Part shown: piece by piece, positions 10,701-18,978 of the stretch | Numbering within the stretch: the stretch's first letter is position 1 | Layout: every line of letters begins with the position of its first letter | Origin: Albidovulum sp. | Lineage (GTDB): Bacteria; Pseudomonadota; Alphaproteobacteria; Rhodobacterales; Rhodobacteraceae | Assembly (NCBI GenBank): GCA_015487815.1 | Contig: WFPA01000267.1 | Coordinates: forward strand, 1-37,670 | Direction: 5' to 3' | DNA: 37,670 nt | Notes under the pieces: generated by a model | Told to the model about the DNA's origin: nothing | Database searches by the model: none | What the model saw: only the letters and a program-made list of their open reading frames with translations | Program-made: the position numbers and the translations under genes

Positions 10701-12275
10701 GCGGTAGCGGTCGGACAGCACCGCCTGGGGCGTGTCGTCCCCCATCGAGACCACCGGCTCCTTGGCGTCCTCGACCATCGGCGCGAGAATGTTCTCGACC
10801 TCCTCGAGGGTATAGCCGGCGGCGATCTGCCGCTTGCGCAGCTCCTCGCCCTCGAAGAGCCGCTTCTCGCGCTCGACGCGGGTGATCTCGTCGAGATCGA
10901 CGATCTTCTTCACCCATTCGCCGAAGGGCTGGCTGTCGGCCAGCTCGTCCTTGATCTCCTTGTCGTGGAGGAGGACGCCGCGGGCCATGTCCACCCCGAC
11001 CATCTGGCCCGGGCCCAACGCCCCCTTCTCCTTCACCGTCGCCTCGTCGGTCGGCACCATGCCGACCTCGGAGCCCGCAATCAGCAGCCCGTCGCCGGTG
11101 ACGACATAGCGCATGGGCCTCAGCCCGTTGCGGTCGAGCCCGGCCACGACCCAGCGGCCGTCGGTCATGGCCAGCGCCGCCGGCCCGTCCCACGGCTCCA
11201 TCACCGAGTTGCAGTAGGAATACATGTCCTTCCACTTCTGGGGCAGCTCGATCGCCTGCTTCGACCAGGCTTCGGGCACGAGCATGGTCTTGGCCATCGG
11301 CGCGTTGCGACCGGCCCGCACCAGCACCTCGAACACCGCATCGAGCGCCGCCGAATCGGACGAGCCCTTGGGCACGATCGGCTTGATGTCCTCGGCCATC
11401 TCGCCGAAATAGCTCGAGGCCATGCGGATCTCGTGGCTCTTCATCCAGTTGAGATTGCCCTTGAGCGTGTTGATCTCGCCGTTGTGGGCCAGCATGCGGA
11501 AGGGCTGTGCCAGCCACCATTCGGGGAAGGTGTTGGTGGAATAGCGCTGGTGATAGATGGCGAAGGCCGACTCGAAACGCTCGTCCTTGAGATCGGGGTA
11601 GAATTCCGCCACCTGCTCGGCCAGCATCATGCCCTTGTAGATGATCGAGCGGCAGGAGAGCGAACAGACATAGAAACCCTTGATGCCGGCCGCCGCCACC
11701 GCCTTCTCGATCCGCCGGCGGATGATGTAGAGCTCGCGCTCGAAAGCCTCCTCGTCGAGCCCCTTGCCGTCGGAAATCAGGATCTGCTCGATCTCGGGGC
11801 GGGTGGCGTTGGCCTTCTCGCCGAGAACGTCGATGTTCACCGGCACATGGCGCCAGCCATAGATGCGGTGGCCCATGCGCAGCACCTCGCTCTCGACGAT
11901 GATGCGGCATTCCTCCTGGGCGCCGAAATCGGTCCGCGGCAGGAAGATCTGCCCGACGGCCATCAGCCGTTCATGGTCGGGCTCGTGGCCGGTGCGGCGG
12001 ATCTGGTCGTAGAAGAAGGGCACCGGGATCTGGATGTGGATGCCGGCCCCGTCGCCGGTCTTGCCGTCGGCATCGACCGCGCCGCGGTGCCAGACGGCCT
12101 TGAGCGCCTCGATGCCGTTCTCTACGACCTTGCGCGAGGGCTTGCCGTCGATCGACACCACGAGACCGACGCCGCAGGCATCATGCTCGAGCGTCGGGTC
12201 ATACATGCCGCACCGCGCAAGCCGCCTTCTCGTCGCCTCCTGCTTCGCAACCCACTTCTCATCCAGTTTCGTCAT
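7737..12275 (-). CDS. gltB: Glutamate synthase (NADPH) large subunit
   Basis: ~1512 aa from [51 protein letters not shown] (catalytic Cys at CGVG); later [32 protein letters not shown] and the C-terminal GXGXG domain. Confidence 0.97.
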   Translation of the reverse strand: [1512 protein letters not shown]

Positions 12276-12739
12276 TCCTTCGTCCTCGCTTCGCCGGCCT
12301 CGCCGATGCGGCCGAATTTCTCGATGCATTCGGCACGGGTCAGGCATTTGTGGCCCTCGCCGACATAGGCATAACTGTCGGGTTTCATGTCGATGTAGAT
12401 CTCGTTGTCGAGACGAAAGCCGTCCGGGTCGTCGAACAGCCCGATCGGAATCTCGGTTGCTCCGAACCACTCGTTCCGTTCGGTGACACGGTAATAGAGT
12501 CCGGTTCCGCATTTGCGGCACCAGGCCCGCTCGGCCCATTCCGAGCTCTGGAGCGTTGCGATGTGCTCACGGCCATGCCAGATCACGTTCCCGGCAGGGA
12601 CGCTCACACCCAGAAGCGCCGAGCCGGTCCAGCGGCGGCACATCTCGCAATGACAGATGCCGTAGACTTCCGGCACATCGCTCGCGACGAAGCGCACCGC
12701 GCCGCACATGCAGCCACCCTGTCGTTCCCGTTCTGCCAT
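12272..12739 (-). CDS. GFA / CENP-V-type zinc-binding protein
   Basis: 155 aa: GGCMCGAVRFVASDVPEVYGICHCEMCRRWTGSALLGVSVPAGNV...WCRKCGTGLYYRV. Stop overlaps the gltB start (ATGA). Confidence 0.88.
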   Translation of the reverse strand: MAERERQGGCMCGAVRFVASDVPEVYGICHCEMCRRWTGSALLGVSVPAGNVIWHGREHIATLQSSEWAERAWCRKCGTGLYYRVTERNEWFGATEIPIGLFDDPDGFRLDNEIYIDMKPDSYAYVGEGHKCLTRAECIEKFGRIGEAGEARTKE

Positions 12740-12810
12740 TCATCGTCTCTCCCAACCGGAGCCGCGCCCGCCGGCAGCCCGTCGTTACCGACCGACCGGC
12801 CGCGGCGCGT

Positions 12811-14250
12811 TCACTCGGCGGCCATGCGGGCCTTCTCTTCCATCCAGGCGCAGATCGCATCGGCCGCCTCGCGCCCGTCGCGGATCGCCCAGACGACGAG
12901 CGAGGCGCCGCGGACGATGTCCCCGGCAGCGAACACGCCCGGCATCGAGGTGGCATGGCTCCTGAAATCGGCCTTAATCGTTCCCCATCGGGTGGTTTCG
13001 AGCTCGTCCGACACGCCCCAGCTCTCGGCCAGCGGTTCCGGCTCGAAGCCGAGCGCCATCACCACGAGATCGGCCTCTTCGGTATATTCGGAACCCGGAA
13101 TCTCCTCGGGCCGGCGCCGGCCGTCGGCATCGGGCAGGCCGAGGCGCATCCGCACCACCCGCACCCCGTGCACCCGGTTGTCGCCGAGGAACGCCCTGGG
13201 CGCCGTCAGCCAGACGAATTCGACCCCTTCCTCCTCGGCATTCTGCACCTCGCGGCGCGAGCCTGGCATGTTTTCGCGGTCGCGCCGGTAAAGGCACCTG
13301 ACCGAAGTCGCGCCCTGGCGGATGGCGGTGCGCACGCAGTCCATCGCCGTGTCGCCACCGCCGATCACCACCACGCGCTTGCCCTTGGCGTTGAGCGTGC
13401 CATCCTCGTATTCGGGCACGCTGTCGCCCAGATCGACCCGGTTCTGGGCGGTGAGATAGTCGAGCGCCTTGACCACGCCCCTGAGCCCCACGCCGGGCAC
13501 CTTGAGCGTGCGGGCCTTGTAGACCCCGGTGGCGATGAGAAGCGCGTCATGCCGTCGGCGCAGCTCGGCGAAACTCACATCCCTTCCGACCTCGCAGGAA
13601 AGCTCGAAGCGCACACCACCCTTCTCGAGCTGGTCGAGTCGCCGGGCAACCACGTTCTTTTCGAGCTTGAAGCCCGGAATGCCGTACATCATGAGGCCGC
13701 CAGCCCGGTCGTTGCGGTCATAGACGGTGACGGCAAACCCCATGCGGCGCAACCGGTCGGCCGCCGCCAGCCCGCCCGGACCCGCGCCGATGATGCCGAC
13801 CGACTGGCCGCGCTCGGCCATCGGCTCGATCGGCTTCACCCAGCCCCGCTCCCAGGCGGTGTCGGTGATGTAACGCTCGACGGCGCCGATGGTGACGGTG
13901 CCGTGACCGGCCTGCTCGATGACGCAATTGCCTTCGCACAACCGGTCCTGCGGGCAGATGCGGCCGCAGATCTCGGGGAAGGTGTTGGTTTCCTGACTGA
14001 TGAGATAGGCCTCCTCGAGCCGCTTCTCGGCGGTCATCAGCAGCCAGTCGGGAATGTTGTTGTGCAGCGGGCAGTGGCTCTGGCAATAGGGCACGCCGCA
14101 TTGGGAACAGCGCGAAGCCTGGGTGCGGGCCTCTTTGTCGCTGAAATCGGCGTAGATCTCGCGGAAATCCGCCCGCCGCTCCTCGGGGGGGCGCTTGGTG
14201 GGCATCTGCATCGGGATGTCCACGAATTTGAGCATGGGCTGCTTCGCCAT
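12811..14250 (-). CDS. gltD: Glutamate synthase small subunit
   Basis: MAKQPMLKFVDIPMQMPTKRPPEERRADFREIYADFSDKEARTQASRCSQCGVPYCQSHCPLHNNIPDWL...GAGPGGLAAADRLRRMG...GGGDTAMDCVRTAIRQGA. The M at 14250 is preferred over the ORF-track start at 14367. Confidence 0.95.
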   Translation of the reverse strand: MAKQPMLKFVDIPMQMPTKRPPEERRADFREIYADFSDKEARTQASRCSQCGVPYCQSHCPLHNNIPDWLLMTAEKRLEEAYLISQETNTFPEICGRICPQDRLCEGNCVIEQAGHGTVTIGAVERYITDTAWERGWVKPIEPMAERGQSVGIIGAGPGGLAAADRLRRMGFAVTVYDRNDRAGGLMMYGIPGFKLEKNVVARRLDQLEKGGVRFELSCEVGRDVSFAELRRRHDALLIATGVYKARTLKVPGVGLRGVVKALDYLTAQNRVDLGDSVPEYEDGTLNAKGKRVVVIGGGDTAMDCVRTAIRQGATSVRCLYRRDRENMPGSRREVQNAEEEGVEFVWLTAPRAFLGDNRVHGVRVVRMRLGLPDADGRRRPEEIPGSEYTEEADLVVMALGFEPEPLAESWGVSDELETTRWGTIKADFRSHATSMPGVFAAGDIVRGASLVVWAIRDGREAADAICAWMEEKARMAAE

Positions 14251-14355
14251 CTTCCGCACTCCGCTGGCTGTTCCTGGTCGCAACCGGACATTCGGCCCCA
14301 TCCCCGCAGACAGGGCAGGCCGGGCGAGCACTATTACGAAGTTGGTAGGGATTTT

Positions 14356-14471
14356 GCAAGATGACATGGAAATGGTGCTGACCTATTAGCGGGACTTATA
14401 CACGGACAACCGCCACAACGACCTGGATTCCGAAAAAACAGGTCAGCACGGTTTCCGATGTTTCATCTTGC
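14356..14471. repeat. Element bounded by ~30-bp imperfect inverted repeats
   Basis: Left arm 14356-14384 gcaagatgacatggaaatggtgctgacct; reverse complement of right arm 14440-14471 gcaagatgaaacatcggaaaccgtgctgacct. 27 matched positions, 2 mismatches, 3 gapped bases. Confidence 0.7.
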
Positions 14472-14523
14472 GTCACGCCGCCATGAGGTGCATCGCGGGG
14501 AAAGATCCGCAGAGGAACATGTC

Positions 14524-15327
14524 ATGCCGTTGTACCACCTCCTGATACTCGCCCTCATCCAGGGGCTGACCGAGTTCCTGCCGGTTTCCTCCTCGGCGCA
14601 CCTCATTCTCTTCCCCGCCCTCACCGGCACGGCCGATCAGGGGCTGGCGGTGGATGTCGCCGTCCATGTCGGCACGCTCGGAGCGGTGATCCTCTACTTC
14701 TTCCGTGACGTCGCCAGCGCCTTCCGCGGCTTTTTCGCCGTGATCCGCGGCCGGTTTCGGGGCGACGATTCGCGGCTCTTTCTCCTGCTCGTCGTGGCGA
14801 CGGTGCCGGTGGTGGTCCTCGGCCTCGTCTTCAAGCTGACAGGTCTCGAGGAGATGCTGCGAAGCGTCGCGGTGATCGGCTGGGCGATGATCGTCTTCGG
14901 CATCTTCCTCTGGTGGGTCGATCGCCGCTGCCCGGAGCGGCACCGCGCCGAAGGCTGGAGGCTGCGCGATGCGGTGGTGATGGGGCTGTGGCAGGCGGTC
15001 GCCCTCATCCCCGGCACCTCACGCTCGGGCATCACCATCACCGCCGGGCGGATGCTGGGCTATGCCCGCGAAGACGCAGCGCGCCTCGCCATGCTGATGT
15101 CGATCCCGACCATCCTTGCCTCGGGTACGCTGCTCGGGCTCGACGTCATCCGCTCCGACGACCCGCTCCTCTGGCGCGAAACCGCCATCGCCGCCGCGCT
15201 GGCCTTCGTTGCGGGCTTCCTGGCGCTGTCGCTGATGATGCGGCTTCTGCGCACCGTCAGCTTCACGCCCTACATCCTCTACCGTCTCGCGCTCGGGGCG
15301 GCGCTGCTCTGGATCGCCTATGGCTGA
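14524..15327 (+). CDS. uppP: Undecaprenyl-diphosphatase (BacA/UppP)
   Basis: MPLYHLLILALIQGLTEFLPVSSSAHLILFPAL...PGTSRSGITITAGRMLGYAREDAARLAMLMSIPTILASG. Confidence 0.97.
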   Translation: MPLYHLLILALIQGLTEFLPVSSSAHLILFPALTGTADQGLAVDVAVHVGTLGAVILYFFRDVASAFRGFFAVIRGRFRGDDSRLFLLLVVATVPVVVLGLVFKLTGLEEMLRSVAVIGWAMIVFGIFLWWVDRRCPERHRAEGWRLRDAVVMGLWQAVALIPGTSRSGITITAGRMLGYAREDAARLAMLMSIPTILASGTLLGLDVIRSDDPLLWRETAIAAALAFVAGFLALSLMMRLLRTVSFTPYILYRLALGAALLWIAYG

Positions 15328-15347
15328 ATCACCGGGCGGAAGCCCCG

Positions 15348-16325
15348 TCACCTGAGCCGGGCAAGGCCTTCGCGAATGGTGGTGTATTGCCCCTCCGGCC
15401 GCCAGACCCAGAGATAGGTGTCGAGGATGGCATCCATGGCCACCGGGTCGATTCCGAGATCGGCCAGCCCCGGCAATGCGCCGCTCACCACGTTGTCATG
15501 CCTGAGCAGCTTCACCTGATCGCGGGTCAGGATGCGGTTGACCCAGAGCCCGCCGCTGACGAACTGTGCCCCGTCGAGCACCGCGGCCATCACATTGGCT
15601 GCCCAGAAGGGCACGTTCACGATCAACCGGCGGCGGCGGACGACCGCGAGCATCCGCTCCATCAGCTGACGGAACGTCTCGACATCGGGGCCGCCGAGCT
15701 CGAACACGCCCGCCGCCCCGGTCTCGACAGCCTGCACCGCCGCGCGCGCGACATCATCGACATAGACAGGCTGGAAGCGCGTCTTCGCCCCGACCACGGG
15801 CAGCACGAGGGTGAAGCGGGACATGTCGGCAAAGCGGTTGAAGAAATCGTCCTCGGGGCCGAACATGACCGAGGGCCGCAGGATCGTGGCGTCGGGAAAG
15901 GCACGCAGCACCGCCGCCTCGCCCTCGGCCTTGCTGCGGGCATAGCGGCTCTCGGAGCCGGGATCGGCACCGAGCGCCGAGAGGTGCACCAGCCGCGACA
16001 CCCCGCTTTCGGCGGCCAGACGGGCAATGCGCTCCGCTCCCTCGACATGAATCGCCTCGAAGGTCCGGCCCCGGGTCTCGTGCATGATGCCGACGCAGTT
16101 GATGACCGCATCGGCTCCGACCATCGCCGCCGCCACGGACGCGTCGTCGCGAATGTCCGCGAAGACCGGTTCGACCTGCCCGAGAATGCCGTAGGTGCGC
16201 ACGAAAAGCGCATGATTCGGAAAGCGCACCGCCACGCGCACGCGCCAGCCCTCCCGGGCCAACCGCTGACAAATGTAGCGCCCGGCGAAACCCGAGCCCC
16301 CGAAAACCGTCGCGATCCTGCGCAT
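15348..16325 (-). CDS. NAD(P)-binding SDR, complex I NDUFA9-subunit-like family
   Basis: MRRIATVFGGSGFAGRYICQRLAREGWRVRVAVRFPNHA...INCVGIMHETRGRTFEAIHVEGAERIARLA...RPSVMFGPEDDFFNRFA. Confidence 0.85.
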   Translation of the reverse strand: MRRIATVFGGSGFAGRYICQRLAREGWRVRVAVRFPNHALFVRTYGILGQVEPVFADIRDDASVAAAMVGADAVINCVGIMHETRGRTFEAIHVEGAERIARLAAESGVSRLVHLSALGADPGSESRYARSKAEGEAAVLRAFPDATILRPSVMFGPEDDFFNRFADMSRFTLVLPVVGAKTRFQPVYVDDVARAAVQAVETGAAGVFELGGPDVETFRQLMERMLAVVRRRRLIVNVPFWAANVMAAVLDGAQFVSGGLWVNRILTRDQVKLLRHDNVVSGALPGLADLGIDPVAMDAILDTYLWVWRPEGQYTTIREGLARLR

Positions 16326-16481
16326 CTGCCCCTCCCTTGCCAGTGACAGGCCCCGGCCGGGCGCTGCCGCCTCTCCCCGTAGCGCATACTATCGTGCACC
16401 GGGCATGACAAGCGCGCCGCTTGCCACGAGATCATCCTCCGTCCGGCACCCGGACCCTCGGCGAAAAATCCCCCTGCCCCG

Positions 16482-16508
16482 TTGACACCTTCCGGGGGCA
16501 ACTATAAA
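16482..16508 (+). promoter_or_regulatory. Candidate promoter for tRNA-Leu/rnd
   Basis: TTGACA (16482-16487) and TATAAA (16503-16508) with a rather short 15-nt spacer, ~22 nt upstream of the tRNA. Confidence 0.5.
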
Positions 16509-16529
16509 TCCCCATCAGCCAACACCAAA

Positions 16530-16616
16530 GCCCAGGTGGCGGAACTGGTAGACGCGCTAGCTTCAGGTGCTAGTGCCCTTACGGGCGTGGAGGTTCGAGT
16601 CCTCTCCTGGGCACCA
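16530..16616 (+). tRNA. tRNA-Leu (anticodon CAG), CCA encoded
   Basis: Acceptor GCCCAGG/CCTGGGC, anticodon stem ctagc-ttCAGgt-gctag, long variable arm, T-arm ggttcgagtcc, terminal ACCA. Confidence 0.95.
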
Positions 16617-16660
16617 ATTTCCCCGCTACCCTCCGGGCGACGAGGGTGAGGAGGGAAGAC

Positions 16661-17272
16661 GTGGCCATCCATCTCTACAGGGGCGATCTGCCCGACGATC
16701 TCGATCTCGGTCCGGTAGTGGCGGTCGATACCGAGGCGATGGGTCTCGACCCCCATCGCGACCGGCTGTGCCTCGTGCAGCTTTCCGCCGGTGACGGCAG
16801 CGCTCATCTGGTGCAACTGCCGAAGACGCCCGCACCCGCTCCCAATCTCGAGCGGCTGCTGGCCGACGGAAACGTGCTCAAGCTGTTCCATTTCGGCCGG
16901 TTCGACATCGCCGCGCTCTACAACTGGTTCGGCGTGCTCAGCGCACCGGTCTATTGCACCAAGATCGCCTCGCGACTCGCCCGCACCTATACCGACCGCC
17001 ATTCGCTCAAGGCGCTGACGAGCGAGCTTCTGGGCATCGATCTTTCGAAGCAGCAGCAGAGTTCCGACTGGGGCGCCGAGGAGCTTTCGGACGCACAACT
17101 CGCCTATGCCGCCTCCGACGTGCTCCATCTTCATGCCCTGAAGGAAAAGCTCGACGCGATGCTCGCCCGCGAAGGCCGGACCGAACTGGCACAGGCCTGT
17201 TTCGACTTCCTGCCTCACCGCGCCCGGCTCGATATTGCCGGCTGGCCAGAGATCGACATCTTCGCCCATTGA
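16661..17272 (+). CDS. rnd: Ribonuclease D (short form)
   Basis: VAIHLYRGDLPDDLDLGPVVAVDTEAMGLDPHRDRLCLVQLSAGDG...LKLFHFGRFDIAALY...TDRHSLKALTSELLGIDLSKQQQSSDWG...QLAYAASDVLHLHAL; GTG start preceded by AGGAGG at 16649-16654. Confidence 0.92.
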   Translation: MAIHLYRGDLPDDLDLGPVVAVDTEAMGLDPHRDRLCLVQLSAGDGSAHLVQLPKTPAPAPNLERLLADGNVLKLFHFGRFDIAALYNWFGVLSAPVYCTKIASRLARTYTDRHSLKALTSELLGIDLSKQQQSSDWGAEELSDAQLAYAASDVLHLHALKEKLDAMLAREGRTELAQACFDFLPHRARLDIAGWPEIDIFAH

Positions 17273-17325
17273 CCATCCGCCGCCCGCACGGGCAGATGGG
17301 CGCATCAAGGCCGAGGATCCTGCCG

Positions 17326-18342
17326 ATGGACGTCACCCGCCCCATCCCGACACCCGCCGACCGTGCCAATTTCCTGCGGATCGGCCAAAGGGTGATCCGC
17401 CGCGAAGCCCGGGCGCTCGAGTTGCTCGAGGCCGGGCTCGATGGCGCCTTTGCCGATGCGGTCGAGACGATTCTCGCCGCCACGGGGCGGGTGATCGTCT
17501 CGGGAATGGGCAAGTCGGGCCATGTCGGCCGCAAGATCGCCGCCACCCTCGCCTCGACCGGCACGCCGGCCCATTTCGTCCACCCGGCCGAGGCCAGCCA
17601 CGGCGACCTCGGCATGATGGCCCGGGGCGATGTGGCGCTGGTGCTGTCGAATTCGGGAGAGACGGCGGAACTCAAGGACCTCATTTCCTACACCCGCCGC
17701 TACGCCATCCCGCTGATCGGGGTGGCGAGCAACCGCCATTCGACCCTCCTGCGCCAGGCCGATGTCGCCCTCGTCCTGCCCAGGGCCCCGGAAGCCTGCG
17801 AGCGCGGCATCGTGCCGACGAGCTCCACCACCATGACCCTCGCCCTGGGCGACGCACTGGCCATCGCCCTGATGGAGCATCGCCGCTTCACACCGGAGCA
17901 TTTCCGCCTGTTCCACCCCGGCGGCAATCTGGGGGCACGGCTCGCCAAGGTCCGCGATCTGATGCACGGAACCGACAAGCTGCCCCTTGCCCATGTCGGC
18001 GCCCCGATGGGCGACGTGCTGCTGAAGATGACCGAAAAGGGTTTCGGCGTGGCCGGCATCGTCGATGATGACGGCCATCTCGTCGGCATCATCACCGACG
18101 GCGATCTGCGGCGCAACATGAAGGGCCTGCTCGACCATGTCGCCGGCGAGGTCATGACCCCGAACCCGCGCACCATCTCCCCCGACGAGCTGGCCGAAAG
18201 CGCACTCAACCTGATGAACAGCTGCAAGATCACCACGCTTTTCGCCGTCGAGCGCGAAGAGGGAGAGAGCGGAAACGGATCGGCACTCCGGCCCGTGGGC
18301 ATCCTCCATGTCCACGATTTGCTGCGCGCCGGCGTCGGCTGA
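17326..18342 (+). CDS. kdsD: Arabinose-5-phosphate isomerase, KpsF/GutQ family (SIS + CBS)
   Basis: VIVSGMGKSGHVGRKIAATLASTGTPAHFVHPAEASHGDLGMMARGDVALVLSNSGETAEL...FHPGGNLGARLAKVRDLMHG. Confidence 0.95.
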   Translation: MDVTRPIPTPADRANFLRIGQRVIRREARALELLEAGLDGAFADAVETILAATGRVIVSGMGKSGHVGRKIAATLASTGTPAHFVHPAEASHGDLGMMARGDVALVLSNSGETAELKDLISYTRRYAIPLIGVASNRHSTLLRQADVALVLPRAPEACERGIVPTSSTTMTLALGDALAIALMEHRRFTPEHFRLFHPGGNLGARLAKVRDLMHGTDKLPLAHVGAPMGDVLLKMTEKGFGVAGIVDDDGHLVGIITDGDLRRNMKGLLDHVAGEVMTPNPRTISPDELAESALNLMNSCKITTLFAVEREEGESGNGSALRPVGILHVHDLLRAGVG

Positions 18343-18343
18343 G

Positions 18344-18967
18344 ATGGCGGCGGGCGGCGGCAGGGCAAGGCGCTGGGTCAAGGTGGCGGTGCCGCTTCTG
18401 GGCCTCGTCATCATCGCCTCGGTCTTCCTCATTGCCCGGCCCCGTCCGCCGATCGAGCACGAGGTGGCCGAACCCCTCTCGGGCAGCTCGGTGTTGCAAC
18501 CCCGCTTCGTCGGCCGGATCGACGAGAGAACGCGCCTCGAGGTGACGGCACGGGAAATCGTCGAGAAGGGCGGACCCGGCTCTCTCGCCCTCGATACGCC
18601 GCGTCTCGTCATCCGTTCCGACCCGCACCCGGATGCGCCACTTTCAATCGAAAGCCGCGAAGGTGTGCTCGAAACCCGCCCCATGCGCGGCAGCTTCACC
18701 GGCCGGGTCCGCCTCGAGACGCCGGATCTCGTTGTCGAGGCCCCGCAGCTGACCTTCGCGCTTGTCGGGACGGGCCGACGCACCATCCGCCTTGATGCGG
18801 AAGGCGGCGTGACGGCCCGCAGCAGCGCTGGCCGCATCGTCGCAGAGAGTGCCGAGGTCGTTCACGACCCCGATCACCCCGAACGCACGCGCGCGCTGTT
18901 CAACCGCAATGTGCGGCTGCTATACAATCCCGGAAAAGCCGATCCGTCCGAAGCGGCGTCCGAGTAG
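18344..18967 (+). CDS. lptC: LPS export ABC transporter periplasmic/inner-membrane protein LptC
   Basis: Single N-terminal TM helix (VKVAVPLLGLVIIASVFLIA) then beta-rich body; sits between kdsD and lptA. Confidence 0.85.
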   Translation: MAAGGGRARRWVKVAVPLLGLVIIASVFLIARPRPPIEHEVAEPLSGSSVLQPRFVGRIDERTRLEVTAREIVEKGGPGSLALDTPRLVIRSDPHPDAPLSIESREGVLETRPMRGSFTGRVRLETPDLVVEAPQLTFALVGTGRRTIRLDAEGGVTARSSAGRIVAESAEVVHDPDHPERTRALFNRNVRLLYNPGKADPSEAASE

Positions 18968-18978
18968 AGGATCCTGTC

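Noticed and set aside
8391-12368. Very long plus-strand ORFs (634 and 690 aa) opposite gltB
   Set aside because: Antisense of a clear gltB; high GC suppresses stops in the complementary frames. Translations are low-complexity H/D/R/L-rich with no recognisable domain.
14251-14367. N-terminal extension of gltD to the ORF-track start at 14367
   Set aside because: The extension is not GltD-like and would run into the inverted-repeat arm; MAKQPMLKFVDIPMQ at 14250 is the natural start.
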